Of a stretch of DNA of 9,238 bases, positions 1-6,297 are shown one piece after another. The notes below the pieces were generated by a model. That model was not told the DNA's origin and made no database searches. It worked only from the letters and a program-made list of their open reading frames with translations. The stretch covers positions 1 to 9,238 of the forward strand of contig JALUJS010000374.1 of NCBI GenBank assembly GCA_027056825.1. Direction: 5' to 3'. Source of the DNA: Candidatus Krumholzibacteriia bacterium. Lineage in GTDB: Bacteria; Krumholzibacteriota; Krumholzibacteriia; LZORAL124-64-63. The stretch's first letter is position 1, and every line of letters starts with the position of its first letter. Both the position numbers and the translations under genes were made by a program.

Positions 1-596
1 TAGCGTCCGTCGGGCGCGAAACTGTCCGCCCCGCGCACCGCCACCGCCAGCCAGTGCGGATGGGCCGGATCGGGCGTCTTGTCCACCGCGTCGGCGCGGC
101 AGACACGCAGCACGCCGTCGGTCCAGAGCACCTCGTAGCCCGGCTGGGCCACCTTCCACAGAAAGCGCATGTCGATGCGGGGCAGGAAGCGGAATTCCCC
201 GGCGGGAACACCGGCGTAGGTCACTTCGAACCCGTTGGCCCGGTCGAAGAGGGTGACCGTCTCGGTGACGACCGTACCGTCAGCTAGGCGGTGACGCCGC
301 ACCAGGCGATCGGGGGTCACGACGGCCTCGAAGGCGGTGGCCGGGTCCAGGACCGTGCCGTCCTCCAGCTCAAGCGCCCACCCGTCCACCACCTCGTGCA
401 TGGCGATGTAGAACCCGTGGTAGCTGCGCGTGTTCTCGCCCACGGCCTCCCCGGCCAAGTGGGCCGCGCCCTTGTCGGTGAAGATGTACTCCCGCGGGTG
501 GTCCGGGGTGACAGTGATGGCCATGTCGTCGAGGGTGACGGCGTAGGCCGCGGACGCCAGGATCAGCGCTGCGGCGGTCATGAGGAGGGTCCGCAC
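1..596 (-). CDS. Secreted glycogen-debranching-enzyme-like protein, N-terminal part (cut by left window edge)
   Basis: Reading the minus strand from a GTG at 596 gives 198 uninterrupted codons to the window edge, so the C-terminus is missing. The GTG start is chosen because AAGGAGA lies 5-6 bases upstream; an ATG six codons in (579-581) lacks such a site. Residues 1-19 form a signal peptide (MRTLLMTAAALILASAAYA), so the product is predicted to be exported. Residues 50-61 (EAVGENTRSYHG) match the NTRxYHG signature of the N-terminal beta-sandwich domain of bacterial amylo-alpha-1,6-glucosidases. The following alternation of strands (WALELEDGT, RRHRLADGTVVTETVTLF, NGFEVTYAG) also fits that domain, which in the family recognises the glucan before a catalytic (alpha/alpha)6 barrel. 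The catalytic half would lie outside the window, so enzymatic activity cannot be judged. It is 123 bases downstream of the Fic gene on the same strand. Family assignment is moderate; export and gene status are firmer. Confidence 0.6.
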   Translation of the reverse strand, partial: MRTLLMTAAALILASAAYAVTLDDMAITVTPDHPREYIFTDKGAAHLAGEAVGENTRSYHGFYIAMHEVVDGWALELEDGTVLDPATAFEAVVTPDRLVRRHRLADGTVVTETVTLFDRANGFEVTYAGVPAGEFRFLPRIDMRFLWKVAQPGYEVLWTDGVLRVCRADAVDKTPDPAHPHWLAVAVRGADSFAPDGR

Positions 597-645
597 GGAA
601 ATCTCCTTACCGGGGGATGGATGGCACCGGGATTTCTTGCGCGGC

Positions 646-651
646 ATGATA
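646..651 (-). promoter_or_regulatory. Possible -10 box for the debranching-like gene
   Basis: On the minus strand this is TATCAT (five of six to TATAAT), about 50 bases before the GTG start. No convincing -35 box is seen 16-18 bases upstream, so this is only a weak candidate. It lies in a short AT-rich patch within the 123-base gap after the Fic gene. Confidence 0.25.
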
Positions 652-663
652 TCAGAAAGGGTG

Positions 664-683
664 TCTGAAGGCTGTACTTCAGA
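664..683 (-). terminator. Hairpin after the Fic gene, possible weak terminator
   Basis: A perfect 7-base inverted repeat (TCTGAAG / CTTCAGA) with a 6-base loop lies 37 bases past the Fic stop codon. On the minus strand it is followed by CACCCTTTCTG, a poor U-tract, so termination would be inefficient. It separates the Fic gene from the debranching-like gene. Confidence 0.35.
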
Positions 684-719
684 TGGTCATCGAGTGGGGG
701 AAAGCTTACGCCCGCGTTA

Positions 720-1808
720 CTACCCCTCCGCCAGCACCGCCAATAACGCCGGATGCACATACAATTTCTCCCGCCCCACTTTCCGCGCCTCCAGCACTCC
801 CAGCCCCGCCAGTAACTGCAGGTACCGCGACGCCGTCTGCCGCTTTGCGATCCCGCCGCTCACCAGGTTTTGGATGCGGCAGTAGGGCTGCTCGAAGATC
901 ACATCAACCAGTTCCCGCGAGTAGATCTTCGGCAACTCGGCGCGCACCCGCCGCGCCGTCTCGTCGGACAACTGGCGGATGGCCGCGATCCGTCCCAAGG
1001 TCCAGGTCGCCGTCTCGCGCACCGCCTCGAGCATGTAGAGCAACCACGGCTCCCACGCTTCATTACGGGTCACTGCGATCAGGCGGTCGTAGTACTCGGC
1101 ACGATGAGCGATGATGTACTTGCTGAGGTACAGAATCGGCATGGTCAACAGCCCTTCCTCGATGAGGAACAGGCTGTTGAGCACCCGCCCGGTGCGGCCG
1201 TTGCCGTCGTTGAACGGATGGATCGCCTCGAACTGGTAGTGGCCGGCGGCCATGCGGATCAGTGGGTCGATTTCGCTTTCCTCGTGCATGAACCGCTCCC
1301 AGGCCGCGAGGTGACGGCGCAGGGTGTCCTCGCCCTCTGGCGGGGTGTAGATGGTCTGGCCCGTGGCGACGTTGGCCAGCTTGGTTCCGGGTACCTGGCG
1401 GACGCTCATGTTCACGCCCTTGATGATCGTGCACACGAGCTCGGCCGTGCGCGTGGACAAAGGCCGCTGTTCGAGGGAGCGGTAGCCCTCCATGAGCGCA
1501 CGCCGATAACGCAGCGCCTCCTTTGTGGCAGGATCGGCGCCGGCTTCAGCGTGGATGTTCTCGAACAGCCGGTCCATGGTGGTCACAATGTTCTCGACCG
1601 CGGAGCTGGCCTGGGCCTCCAGCACGGGCAGGGTATTGATGAGCATGGCCTGGTTGGGAATCAGCTCGGCTGCCTGCTTGAGCTCGGCCAGTGCGGCCCG
1701 GGCCGCGATGCACGCGCGCAACACCGGGCGGGTCTCGAGCACGCCCCCCGGTGGGATGGGCGGCAGGTCGTTGTAAGGCTGGTCAGGGCGCCAGGGTACT
1801 TTAGTCAT
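720..1808 (-). CDS. Fic family protein, class II (AMPylator-type) with Fic_N domain and C-terminal winged helix
   Basis: A complete 362-residue Fic protein. Family members usually transfer AMP from ATP to a hydroxyl side chain of a target protein. Domains: Fic_N at about 12-90 (NDLPPIPP start); the inhibitory helix SSAVEN at 68-73, matching the (S/T)xxxE(G/N) motif placed N-terminally as in class II proteins; a flap region near 148-160; the catalytic motif HPFNDGNGRTGR at 197-208 with catalytic H197 and the phosphate-binding GNGR; and a helix-turn-helix/winged-helix tail at about 295-360 (IAKRQTASRYLQLLAGLGVLE). All active-site residues are present, so it should be functional and self-inhibited through E72. 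The ATG at 1808 has GGAGG eight bases upstream. No antitoxin-like partner gene adjoins it, which fits intramolecular inhibition. The target protein is unknown; the architecture resembles Shewanella SoFic. The DNA-binding-like tail and the repeats upstream suggest autoregulation (inference). Confidence 0.95.
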   Translation of the reverse strand: MTKVPWRPDQPYNDLPPIPPGGVLETRPVLRACIAARAALAELKQAAELIPNQAMLINTLPVLEAQASSAVENIVTTMDRLFENIHAEAGADPATKEALRYRRALMEGYRSLEQRPLSTRTAELVCTIIKGVNMSVRQVPGTKLANVATGQTIYTPPEGEDTLRRHLAAWERFMHEESEIDPLIRMAAGHYQFEAIHPFNDGNGRTGRVLNSLFLIEEGLLTMPILYLSKYIIAHRAEYYDRLIAVTRNEAWEPWLLYMLEAVRETATWTLGRIAAIRQLSDETARRVRAELPKIYSRELVDVIFEQPYCRIQNLVSGGIAKRQTASRYLQLLAGLGVLEARKVGREKLYVHPALLAVLAEG

Positions 1809-1841
1809 GTCGATATTCCTCCATTATTTAAACACTTCAAC

Positions 1842-1870
1842 AGCATGCGTTGATGGAATCGACATGTCAA
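1842..1870 (-). promoter_or_regulatory. Candidate promoter of the Fic gene
   Basis: The minus strand shows a perfect -35 TTGACA (1865-1870), a 17-base spacer and CATGCT (1842-1847), which matches only three of six -10 positions. It lies 34-62 bases upstream of the Fic ATG in unusually AT-rich DNA. The -35 box sits between the arms of an inverted repeat (1858-1884), as expected for an operator-controlled promoter. Confidence 0.4.
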
Positions 1871-1884
1871 GGAAATGTGTCGAT
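1858..1884. promoter_or_regulatory. Inverted repeat around the Fic -35 box, candidate operator
   Basis: Two perfect 7-base arms, ATCGACA (1858-1864) and TGTCGAT (1878-1884), are spaced 20 bases centre to centre, about two helical turns. They flank the TTGACA of the putative Fic promoter. A third copy, TGTCGATAT (1808-1816, identical over nine bases to 1878-1886), lies between the Fic ribosome-binding site and start codon. Binding there by a repressor, possibly Fic's own winged helix, is inference. Confidence 0.4.
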
Positions 1885-2049
1885 ATAATTGATTTTTTTA
1901 AATACATTGTGGCGTTCGGCTGCCAGATTTCGCCAATCCAATTGACGGAAAAGGATAACATCGACCTATCTTCAGCCACGCTGTTCATTGCCGCGCCAAT
2001 CACCAACTAAATACCAAATAACAAGTTACATACTAACCAGATTCTCCCA

Positions 2050-2078
2050 TGACTCCATCCTGTCAAACTATGGAGTCA
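2050..2078. repeat. 9-base perfect inverted repeat (hairpin) at the junction of AT-rich and GC-rich DNA
   Basis: TGACTCCAT (2050-2058) and ATGGAGTCA (2070-2078) pair perfectly across an 11-base loop. The right arm contains the stop codon of the gene fragment read on the minus strand. Neither side is followed by a T-run, so it is not a standard intrinsic terminator. It marks the boundary between the degraded gene fragment and the AT-rich Fic upstream region. Confidence 0.5.
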
Positions 2079-2284
2079 CCGGCAATTCCGGGGCGATTCA
2101 TTGAATGGGTTGGGCGCGTTGTAGAGCTGCCCCAACTGCTCGGGGATTTCGGGCACGCCGGTCACCAGGTCCTCGTCCAGGGCGAAGGCCAGGTCGATGG
2201 ACTGGCCGGCGAACTCGTGCCGGGGCTGGTAGCGCAGATTTTTCCAGGGGCCGACGTATGGTCCGATCCCGCCATTATGATATC
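2076..2284 (-). pseudogene. Remnant of a secreted protein with PNPFN sorting domain
   Basis: Between an in-frame TGA just upstream and the TGA at 2076-2078, the minus strand reads about 68 codons with GC-rich coding character but no usable start. The peptide contains GPYVGPWKNLRYQPRHEFAG, then SIDLAFALDEDLVTGVPEIP, then QLYNAPNPFNESPRNCR and stop. PNPFN is the opening of the FlgD-like/type-IX-style sorting domain, and the neighbouring gene carries the same motif followed by about 77 more residues. Here the domain breaks off five to six residues after the motif, and the body of the protein is also absent. This is best read as a piece of a deleted or insertion-disrupted gene, not a functional small protein. 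The DNA past the stop changes abruptly to AT-rich sequence leading to the Fic gene, so the rearrangement may be linked to that gene's arrival. Confidence 0.65.
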
Positions 2285-2296
2285 ACAAATTCAAGT

Positions 2297-2312
2297 CGGC
2301 CGCCGGCGGCCG
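2297..2312 (-). terminator. GC-rich palindrome after the repeat-protein gene, candidate terminator
   Basis: A perfect 16-base palindrome CGGCCGCCGGCGGCCG begins 20 bases beyond the stop codon of the large repeat protein. It can fold as a 6-base stem with a CCGG loop. On the minus strand it is followed by ACTTGAATTTG, a weak U-rich stretch. Position and stem strength favour a terminator, while the poor T-run lowers confidence. Confidence 0.45.
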
Positions 2313-2332
2313 TCTCAATGACACGATACGGG

Positions 2333-4753
2333 TTACTTGAGCAGCAGCATCCTCCTGGTCAAAACTCCCGTTTCGGTTTCCAGGCGGCAAATGTAGACCG
2401 CGCTGGCCACCTCCCGGCCCGACGCGTCCCGGCCGTCCCACCGCACGCTGTGGCTGCCGGCAGGATAATCCCCGCGCGCCACCACCTGCACCAGGCGGCC
2501 GGCCAGGTCATACACCCCCAGCGTGACCCGGGAGGCCCTCGCCAAGCCGAAGCTGATCTCGGTTTCGGGGTTGAACGGGTTCGGGGAGTTCTGGTCCAGG
2601 TAGTCTGTAACCGGCAACGCCGGGACGCCGACCCCCGAAACCTCCGACGGGCCCAGCAGGCTGAATGTGCTCTCGTTCCCATGCACATCCACCGCCGAGA
2701 CCTTATAGTAGTCACTCGCCTGCCAGCCCGAATCCACGTAGGCCGTAGCAGCGGTGGCGGTGACCAGCGTGCTCTTGCCGGGAACGAAGTCGGGTGACGC
2801 CGCGCGATAGATCCTGTAATGGCTCAGATCCACCTCGGTGTTGGGATCCCAGGTCAACAGCATGGCGGTCGGCGTGTACTGCACCCAACCCTCCAGGTTG
2901 ATCGGCGCGGCCGGGCTCAGGTTGTCCACCGAGCGGCCGCTGTCCGGATCCGATACGTAGAACACCCCGGGGTCGCCCGTATGGGCGATGACCTGGAAGT
3001 AGTGGTAATCGCTGGAAACGTCCGTGGAATCGAAGAGAGTAGGTACGGCCTTGGCGTAGCTCTCGAGCCGGTACGCGGCCTGGGTGTCGACGAGTTCCCA
3101 GTAGTACTTCTCGCCGTTCACCGTCGCAAGCCGCAGCACGTCCTTACGGCCGGATTTCACCACGGTTGCCGCCTGCGCCGGGTCGGCGGCCAGCACTCCG
3201 CCGCCGGCCAGGATCTCCCCGGCGCGCTTGGCGGTCAGCGCCCGCCACAGCGTGTACTCGGTGATGTCCCCGGACATGTAGTCCAGCACCGGGGCGTCCC
3301 AGGTCAGGTTCACGAACCCGCCCTGGTCCCCGGGCACATCGGCGACCGAGTGGATCACCGGCGGAAGATAGCCGATGCGCCCCTGGTGGTCGACCAGTTG
3401 GGCGTAGACATCGTAATCCGGTATCCCGCTGTCGTAATCCCGCCAAGCAAAAAAGGCGCCGCCATTTTCCCGGGCCAGGACGCCGATCCTGGACACCTCG
3501 CCCGGTCCCCTGCCCAGGGCGACTCCCCCGGGGGGATTCCACATGAGAACTCCGCTGCCATCGACCTGCTGGGCGTAAATATCCTGCGAGGAATCGCGGT
3601 TGTCGCGCCAGGCGATGATCGCCCCGCCGGCTCCGTCGGACGACACCGCCGCCTGCATCTGGTCTTCGGCAATGGGGCAGATATCCAACCCGTCAGCAAC
3701 CCATTGCACGGCGCCGGAGGCATCGAGATGTTGGGCATAGATATCATAGAGTCCATCGCGCGGGTCCACCCAGGCGACAATGGCCCCACCGGATCCATCC
3801 TTTGCCATGACGGGAACCGTCTGGTTCCCGGGGGCTGAGCAGAGGGGAACCCCATCGGTGGTCCAAAGCATCGTCCCCTGATCATCGAACCGCTGCGCAT
3901 AGATATCAAAATTGCCGCTGCGGACGTCGTCCCAGGCGACGATTCCGCCGCCGGCGTCATCTGATATGATCACGGTGTTGTACTGTCCCCCCGCGGCCGT
4001 ACATACGGCAACGCCTCCTGTGGCCCACATCATTGCGCCGGAACTCTTGGCCCGCTGGGCATAGAGGTTGCGGGTTCCGCTGCGTTCGTCGTTCCAGATG
4101 AAAATGGCGCCTCCATAACCGTCGGATATGATGCGGGGACTATACTGGTCTCCCGCGACTTGGCAGACGGCGACCCCATCGGAAGTCCATAGCGGCGTAC
4201 CTGACGCGTCGAGGCGCTGGGCATAGATATCCGAATCCGCTCCACGATTGTCATACCATACGATGATGGCACCCCCGAAACCGTCGGCAATAATCTGCGG
4301 TGCGGTCTGATCCCCCGCGGCCGTGGAGACAGCGACCCCGCCGGAGGTCCACATCACGACGCCGGTGGCATCGACCATCTGGGCATAGATATCATTGTCC
4401 GCGCCACGATAGTCCTGCCAGGTGACGATGGCGCCACCTGAACCGTTGGCAACGATCCGGGCACCCTGCTGACCGCCCGTCGCAAGGCAGAGGGGTACGC
4501 CACCGCCGGTCCACATCGCAGTTCCTGAAACATCGAAGCGTTGGGCATAGATATCCGTGCTCCCACTGCGGTCATCATCCCAGGCGATGATGACTCCCCC
4601 CCGCCCATCGGTAACCATGTCGGGTTCCTGCTGGTTGGAGGCGACATCGCAAACCAGGATCCCGTTTTCATCCCAGGCGGCCCTGCCCAAAGGCGCAGCC
4701 GCAACGACCAACATGAGACCTGCCAAAATGATGGTAGCTTTGCCCCGGCTCAT
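2333..4753 (-). CDS. Secreted tandem-repeat (beta-propeller-like) protein with FnIII segments and FlgD-like C-terminal sorting domain
   Basis: An 806-residue exported protein. The ATG at 4753 is chosen because AGGAGG lies seven bases upstream; a longer frame from 4783 has no comparable site and would put ten residues before the signal peptide. Residues 1-25 are a signal peptide. Residues 27-461 are eight tandem units: seven of exactly 54 residues and a last one of 57. They share the pattern W....GV.(V/L)C....DQ, then DG.GGAI.AW.D.R.....DIYAQR.D.SG. Residues about 463-612 and 613-705 look like two fibronectin-III segments (VNLTWDAP, MLLTWDPN). Residues 724-806 begin PNPFNPETEISF and end in RRMLLLK, the FlgD-like/type-IX-style sorting domain. 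The eight regular units suggest an eight-bladed propeller on the cell surface; ligand and activity are unknown. It lies downstream of fecR with its own promoter candidate. Confidence 0.9.
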   Translation of the reverse strand: MSRGKATIILAGLMLVVAAAPLGRAAWDENGILVCDVASNQQEPDMVTDGRGGVIIAWDDDRSGSTDIYAQRFDVSGTAMWTGGGVPLCLATGGQQGARIVANGSGGAIVTWQDYRGADNDIYAQMVDATGVVMWTSGGVAVSTAAGDQTAPQIIADGFGGAIIVWYDNRGADSDIYAQRLDASGTPLWTSDGVAVCQVAGDQYSPRIISDGYGGAIFIWNDERSGTRNLYAQRAKSSGAMMWATGGVAVCTAAGGQYNTVIISDDAGGGIVAWDDVRSGNFDIYAQRFDDQGTMLWTTDGVPLCSAPGNQTVPVMAKDGSGGAIVAWVDPRDGLYDIYAQHLDASGAVQWVADGLDICPIAEDQMQAAVSSDGAGGAIIAWRDNRDSSQDIYAQQVDGSGVLMWNPPGGVALGRGPGEVSRIGVLARENGGAFFAWRDYDSGIPDYDVYAQLVDHQGRIGYLPPVIHSVADVPGDQGGFVNLTWDAPVLDYMSGDITEYTLWRALTAKRAGEILAGGGVLAADPAQAATVVKSGRKDVLRLATVNGEKYYWELVDTQAAYRLESYAKAVPTLFDSTDVSSDYHYFQVIAHTGDPGVFYVSDPDSGRSVDNLSPAAPINLEGWVQYTPTAMLLTWDPNTEVDLSHYRIYRAASPDFVPGKSTLVTATAATAYVDSGWQASDYYKVSAVDVHGNESTFSLLGPSEVSGVGVPALPVTDYLDQNSPNPFNPETEISFGLARASRVTLGVYDLAGRLVQVVARGDYPAGSHSVRWDGRDASGREVASAVYICRLETETGVLTRRMLLLK
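3371..4675 (-). repeat. Eight tandem coding repeats (162-bp units) in the secreted protein
   Basis: Units run from 4675 leftwards at 4514, 4352, 4190, 4028, 3866, 3704 and 3542 (162 bp each); the last is 171 bp and ends at 3371. The most conserved DNA segment encodes the DIYAQ core (GGGCATAGATATC on the plus strand, seen near 4220, 4380, 4540 and 3730). A cysteine occupies unit position 9 in units 1, 2 and 4-7; unit 3 has serine, and unit 8 is divergent and lacks it. Confidence 0.9.
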
Positions 4754-4832
4754 ATCCTTCCCTCCTGAGAACCTAGCCCGCATTATTCATGAAGGAGCTA
4801 CTGCGGACTAGACTGTGGATTGAATTATGAAA

Positions 4833-4861
4833 ATTCTACATCACTTTTAGTGCTGTTTCAA
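4833..4861 (-). promoter_or_regulatory. Candidate sigma70-type promoter for the secreted repeat protein
   Basis: The minus strand has TTGAAA (4856-4861), a 17-base spacer and TAGAAT (4833-4838), each five of six to consensus. The -35 box lies inside the last codons of fecR and the -10 just past its stop. Transcription would begin near 4826, about 73 bases before the repeat-protein ATG. Confidence 0.5.
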
Positions 4862-5677
4862 TCCGCCGGAAAGAACATCCTTCCGAAGACCGAGCATATG
4901 ATCGCGATGGGGAGGAGCGATGGTCAGGTAGTCGGGGTCCGATCCGTCGCGGTGCAGGACCCAGCGCATGCCGGGCTCCACGGCGCCCAGATCCGCCTGC
5001 GGCGATTCCACCCGCAGGTGGCCTTCGTACAGGCAGATGCAGGTCAGGTCGTCGTTGACGAAGATATTGGCCAGGGTGCCCGAGATCACCGCTTCACCGT
5101 CCGGCGTTTTCACCGTCAGGTGATTGCCCTGGAATCCGGGCCGGGTCAGGACGCTGATCTCGCCGGTGGTCATGGCGCAGGTCACCTGGCGGCCGATCCA
5201 GCGGCCGGTCCGGCCTGGCAGGACGATGTCCGATCCGGGCGACACGCGCAGGACCAGGGACCCGGGATAGGTGATATCCAGCTGGGCGTCTCCGGTGACC
5301 TCCAGGCGGGAGCCGGGCTTCACAAGGTCGGCATAGGCCTCCTGGTCCGCGGCGCCGAAAGAGCGGCCATCGACGACGACGGCGCCCTCGCCGGATACGC
5401 CCATCACCCGGGGCCCGGGCAGGGGGTTGAGGCCGAAGAAGACCAGCAGCAGGACCGCGGCCACCGCCACCGGCACCCAGGCCATCCAGGGGCGGAACCC
5501 GCCCCCGCCGGTCGCACCATCCCCGGCGGGTTCACCGGTGTCCAGGGCCCCGGACACGAAATCCTGCTTGAGGCGCGCGCGGAAACCGGCGTCCGCCGCA
5601 GGGCGCGGCAGACTGCGCACCGCATCCTGCGCCAGGCGCTGGGCCTCGGTCAGGTCGTGCCGGTTTTCTCCACTCAT
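4847..5677 (-). CDS. FecR-like single-pass membrane protein (putative anti-sigma regulator)
   Basis: A 276-residue protein. The ATG at 5677 is preferred because it overlaps the sigma stop as ATGA and has GAAGGTGA at proper spacing; an ATG two codons upstream (5683) is possible but would be crowded against that site. Residues 1-60 are a hydrophilic, presumably cytoplasmic segment containing RPAADAGFRARLKQDFVSG. Residues about 64-84 form one transmembrane helix (WMAWVPVAVAAVLLLVFFG). Residues about 93-230 form an extracytoplasmic FecR-type beta domain, with GRQVTCAMTTGEISVLTRPG and TPDGEAVISGTLANIFVNDD as its clearest parts. No HxxxCxxC zinc anti-sigma motif is present in the N-terminus. FecR proteins relay envelope signals to a cognate ECF sigma factor, and the translational coupling to one supports that role. 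No TonB-dependent receptor is seen in the window, so the input differs from classical iron-citrate signalling or lies elsewhere. The function as anti-sigma is inference. Confidence 0.8.
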   Translation of the reverse strand: MSGENRHDLTEAQRLAQDAVRSLPRPAADAGFRARLKQDFVSGALDTGEPAGDGATGGGGFRPWMAWVPVAVAAVLLLVFFGLNPLPGPRVMGVSGEGAVVVDGRSFGAADQEAYADLVKPGSRLEVTGDAQLDITYPGSLVLRVSPGSDIVLPGRTGRWIGRQVTCAMTTGEISVLTRPGFQGNHLTVKTPDGEAVISGTLANIFVNDDLTCICLYEGHLRVESPQADLGAVEPGMRWVLHRDGSDPDYLTIAPPHRDHMLGLRKDVLSGGLKQH

Positions 5678-6297
5678 GGCCATTCACCTTCAAGCATCGC
5701 GCCAAGCTGGGCCAACGCCCGCGAGTAACGTTTGCGCACCGCCTGGGCCGTGGACCCCAGCATGTCCGCGATCGTATTGTGGTCCAGCCCCTCGTAATCC
5801 CGCAACAGCACCACCTCGCGCAGCGGTGGAGGCAAAGCCAGGATCGCCTCCTGGACGACCTGCTCCCTTTCCCGGGCCAGGGCTTGGTCCTCGGGATCCG
5901 GATCCCCGCTCGCCAGGCGGGCGGCGGGCCCTTCGTGATCATCGTCCGCGCGCCGGCTCCCGCGGTCCACCTTGGCCGCGAAGGAACGGTGGTGATCCCG
6001 GCAAAGATTCCCGGTGATGGTCAGCATCCAACTGACCGGGTCCCGTTCCACATCCAGGGAATGGGCGGCGCGATGCACGCGCAGGAAAACCTCCTGGGTG
6101 ATGTCCTCGGCGGCCGCCCGGCCGCCCATCATCCGCAGGGCCAACCCGTACACCCGCTCGAAACAGGCTTCGAAGAGCTGGCCCAGGGCGTCCGGATCCC
6201 GGGCGCGGACACGCAACAGGACTTCGCGCGTCAGCGCGGCCTGCGTGCCGGGCCCGCCGCCCGACATTCCTTCCGGCATGAAAAAGACGCCCCACAT
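5674..6297 (-). CDS. ECF (group 4) RNA polymerase sigma factor
   Basis: A 207-residue sigma70-family protein with the two-domain ECF layout. Region 2 spans about 36-105 (DALGQLFEACFERVYGLAL, AAEDITQEVFLRVH, and the aromatic-rich PVSWMLTITGNLCRDHHR that melts the -10). An acidic linker at 106-146 contains DDDHEGP. Region 4 spans about 147-203 (ALPPPLREVVLLRDYEG, then the helix-turn-helix IADMLGSTAQAVRKRYSRAL that reads the -35). It directs RNA polymerase to a small regulon when released from its regulator. The start is uncertain: the ATG at 6297 has AGGTG ten bases upstream, while in-frame ATGs at codons 7 and 11 are alternatives before the conserved core. Its stop overlaps the fecR start by four bases, so both are co-translated. 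It diverges from the spondin lipoprotein gene across a 174-base gap. Confidence 0.93.
   Translation of the reverse strand: MWGVFFMPEGMSGGGPGTQAALTREVLLRVRARDPDALGQLFEACFERVYGLALRMMGGRAAAEDITQEVFLRVHRAAHSLDVERDPVSWMLTITGNLCRDHHRSFAAKVDRGSRRADDDHEGPAARLASGDPDPEDQALAREREQVVQEAILALPPPLREVVLLRDYEGLDHNTIADMLGSTAQAVRKRYSRALAQLGAMLEGEWP

Larger units (their letters stand above)
1809..2075. other. AT-rich intergenic region upstream of the Fic gene
   Basis: This stretch is far richer in A+T than the rest of the window and contains runs such as GATTTTTTTAAATA. Short open frames exist on both strands, but none has a ribosome-binding site, recognisable domain or the GC-rich codon use of neighbours, so no gene is called. 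Apart from the Fic promoter/operator candidates and a hairpin at its right end, nothing else is recognised. Confidence 0.6.

Noticed and set aside
870..1853. Plus-strand open frame (327 codons)
   Set aside because: It is antisense to the Fic gene with its intact HPFNDGNGRTGR motif; it has no domain or ribosome-binding site of its own.
1807..2010. Small plus-strand frame (67 codons) and an overlapping minus-strand frame (60 codons) in the AT-rich region
   Set aside because: No ribosome-binding site, no similarity to known small antitoxins, and strong overlap with the Fic promoter candidates. An antitoxin partner is not needed, since the Fic protein carries its own inhibitory motif.
2819..3838. 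Plus-strand open frame (339 codons)
   Set aside because: It lies wholly antisense to the regular repeats of the secreted protein; its composition is rich in G, R, H and V as expected of a shadow frame.
3371..4675. Regular repeats considered as a CRISPR-like array
   Set aside because: The 162-bp period is a multiple of three, the units are translated without stops, and the conserved parts are protein-level; they are coding repeats.
4754..4783. Ten-codon N-terminal extension of the secreted repeat protein
   Set aside because: The extension has no ribosome-binding site and would contain the AGGAGG that fits the ATG at 4753; the signal peptide starts at the downstream ATG.
4772..4810. Imperfect inverted repeat AGCCCGCA / TGCGGACT in the leader of the repeat-protein gene
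   Set aside because: One mismatch and a long loop make it a weak structure; there is no adjacent T-run or known riboswitch pattern.
4820..5728. Plus-strand open frame (302 codons)
   Set aside because: It is antisense to fecR and the end of the sigma gene, which are supported by family motifs and coupling.
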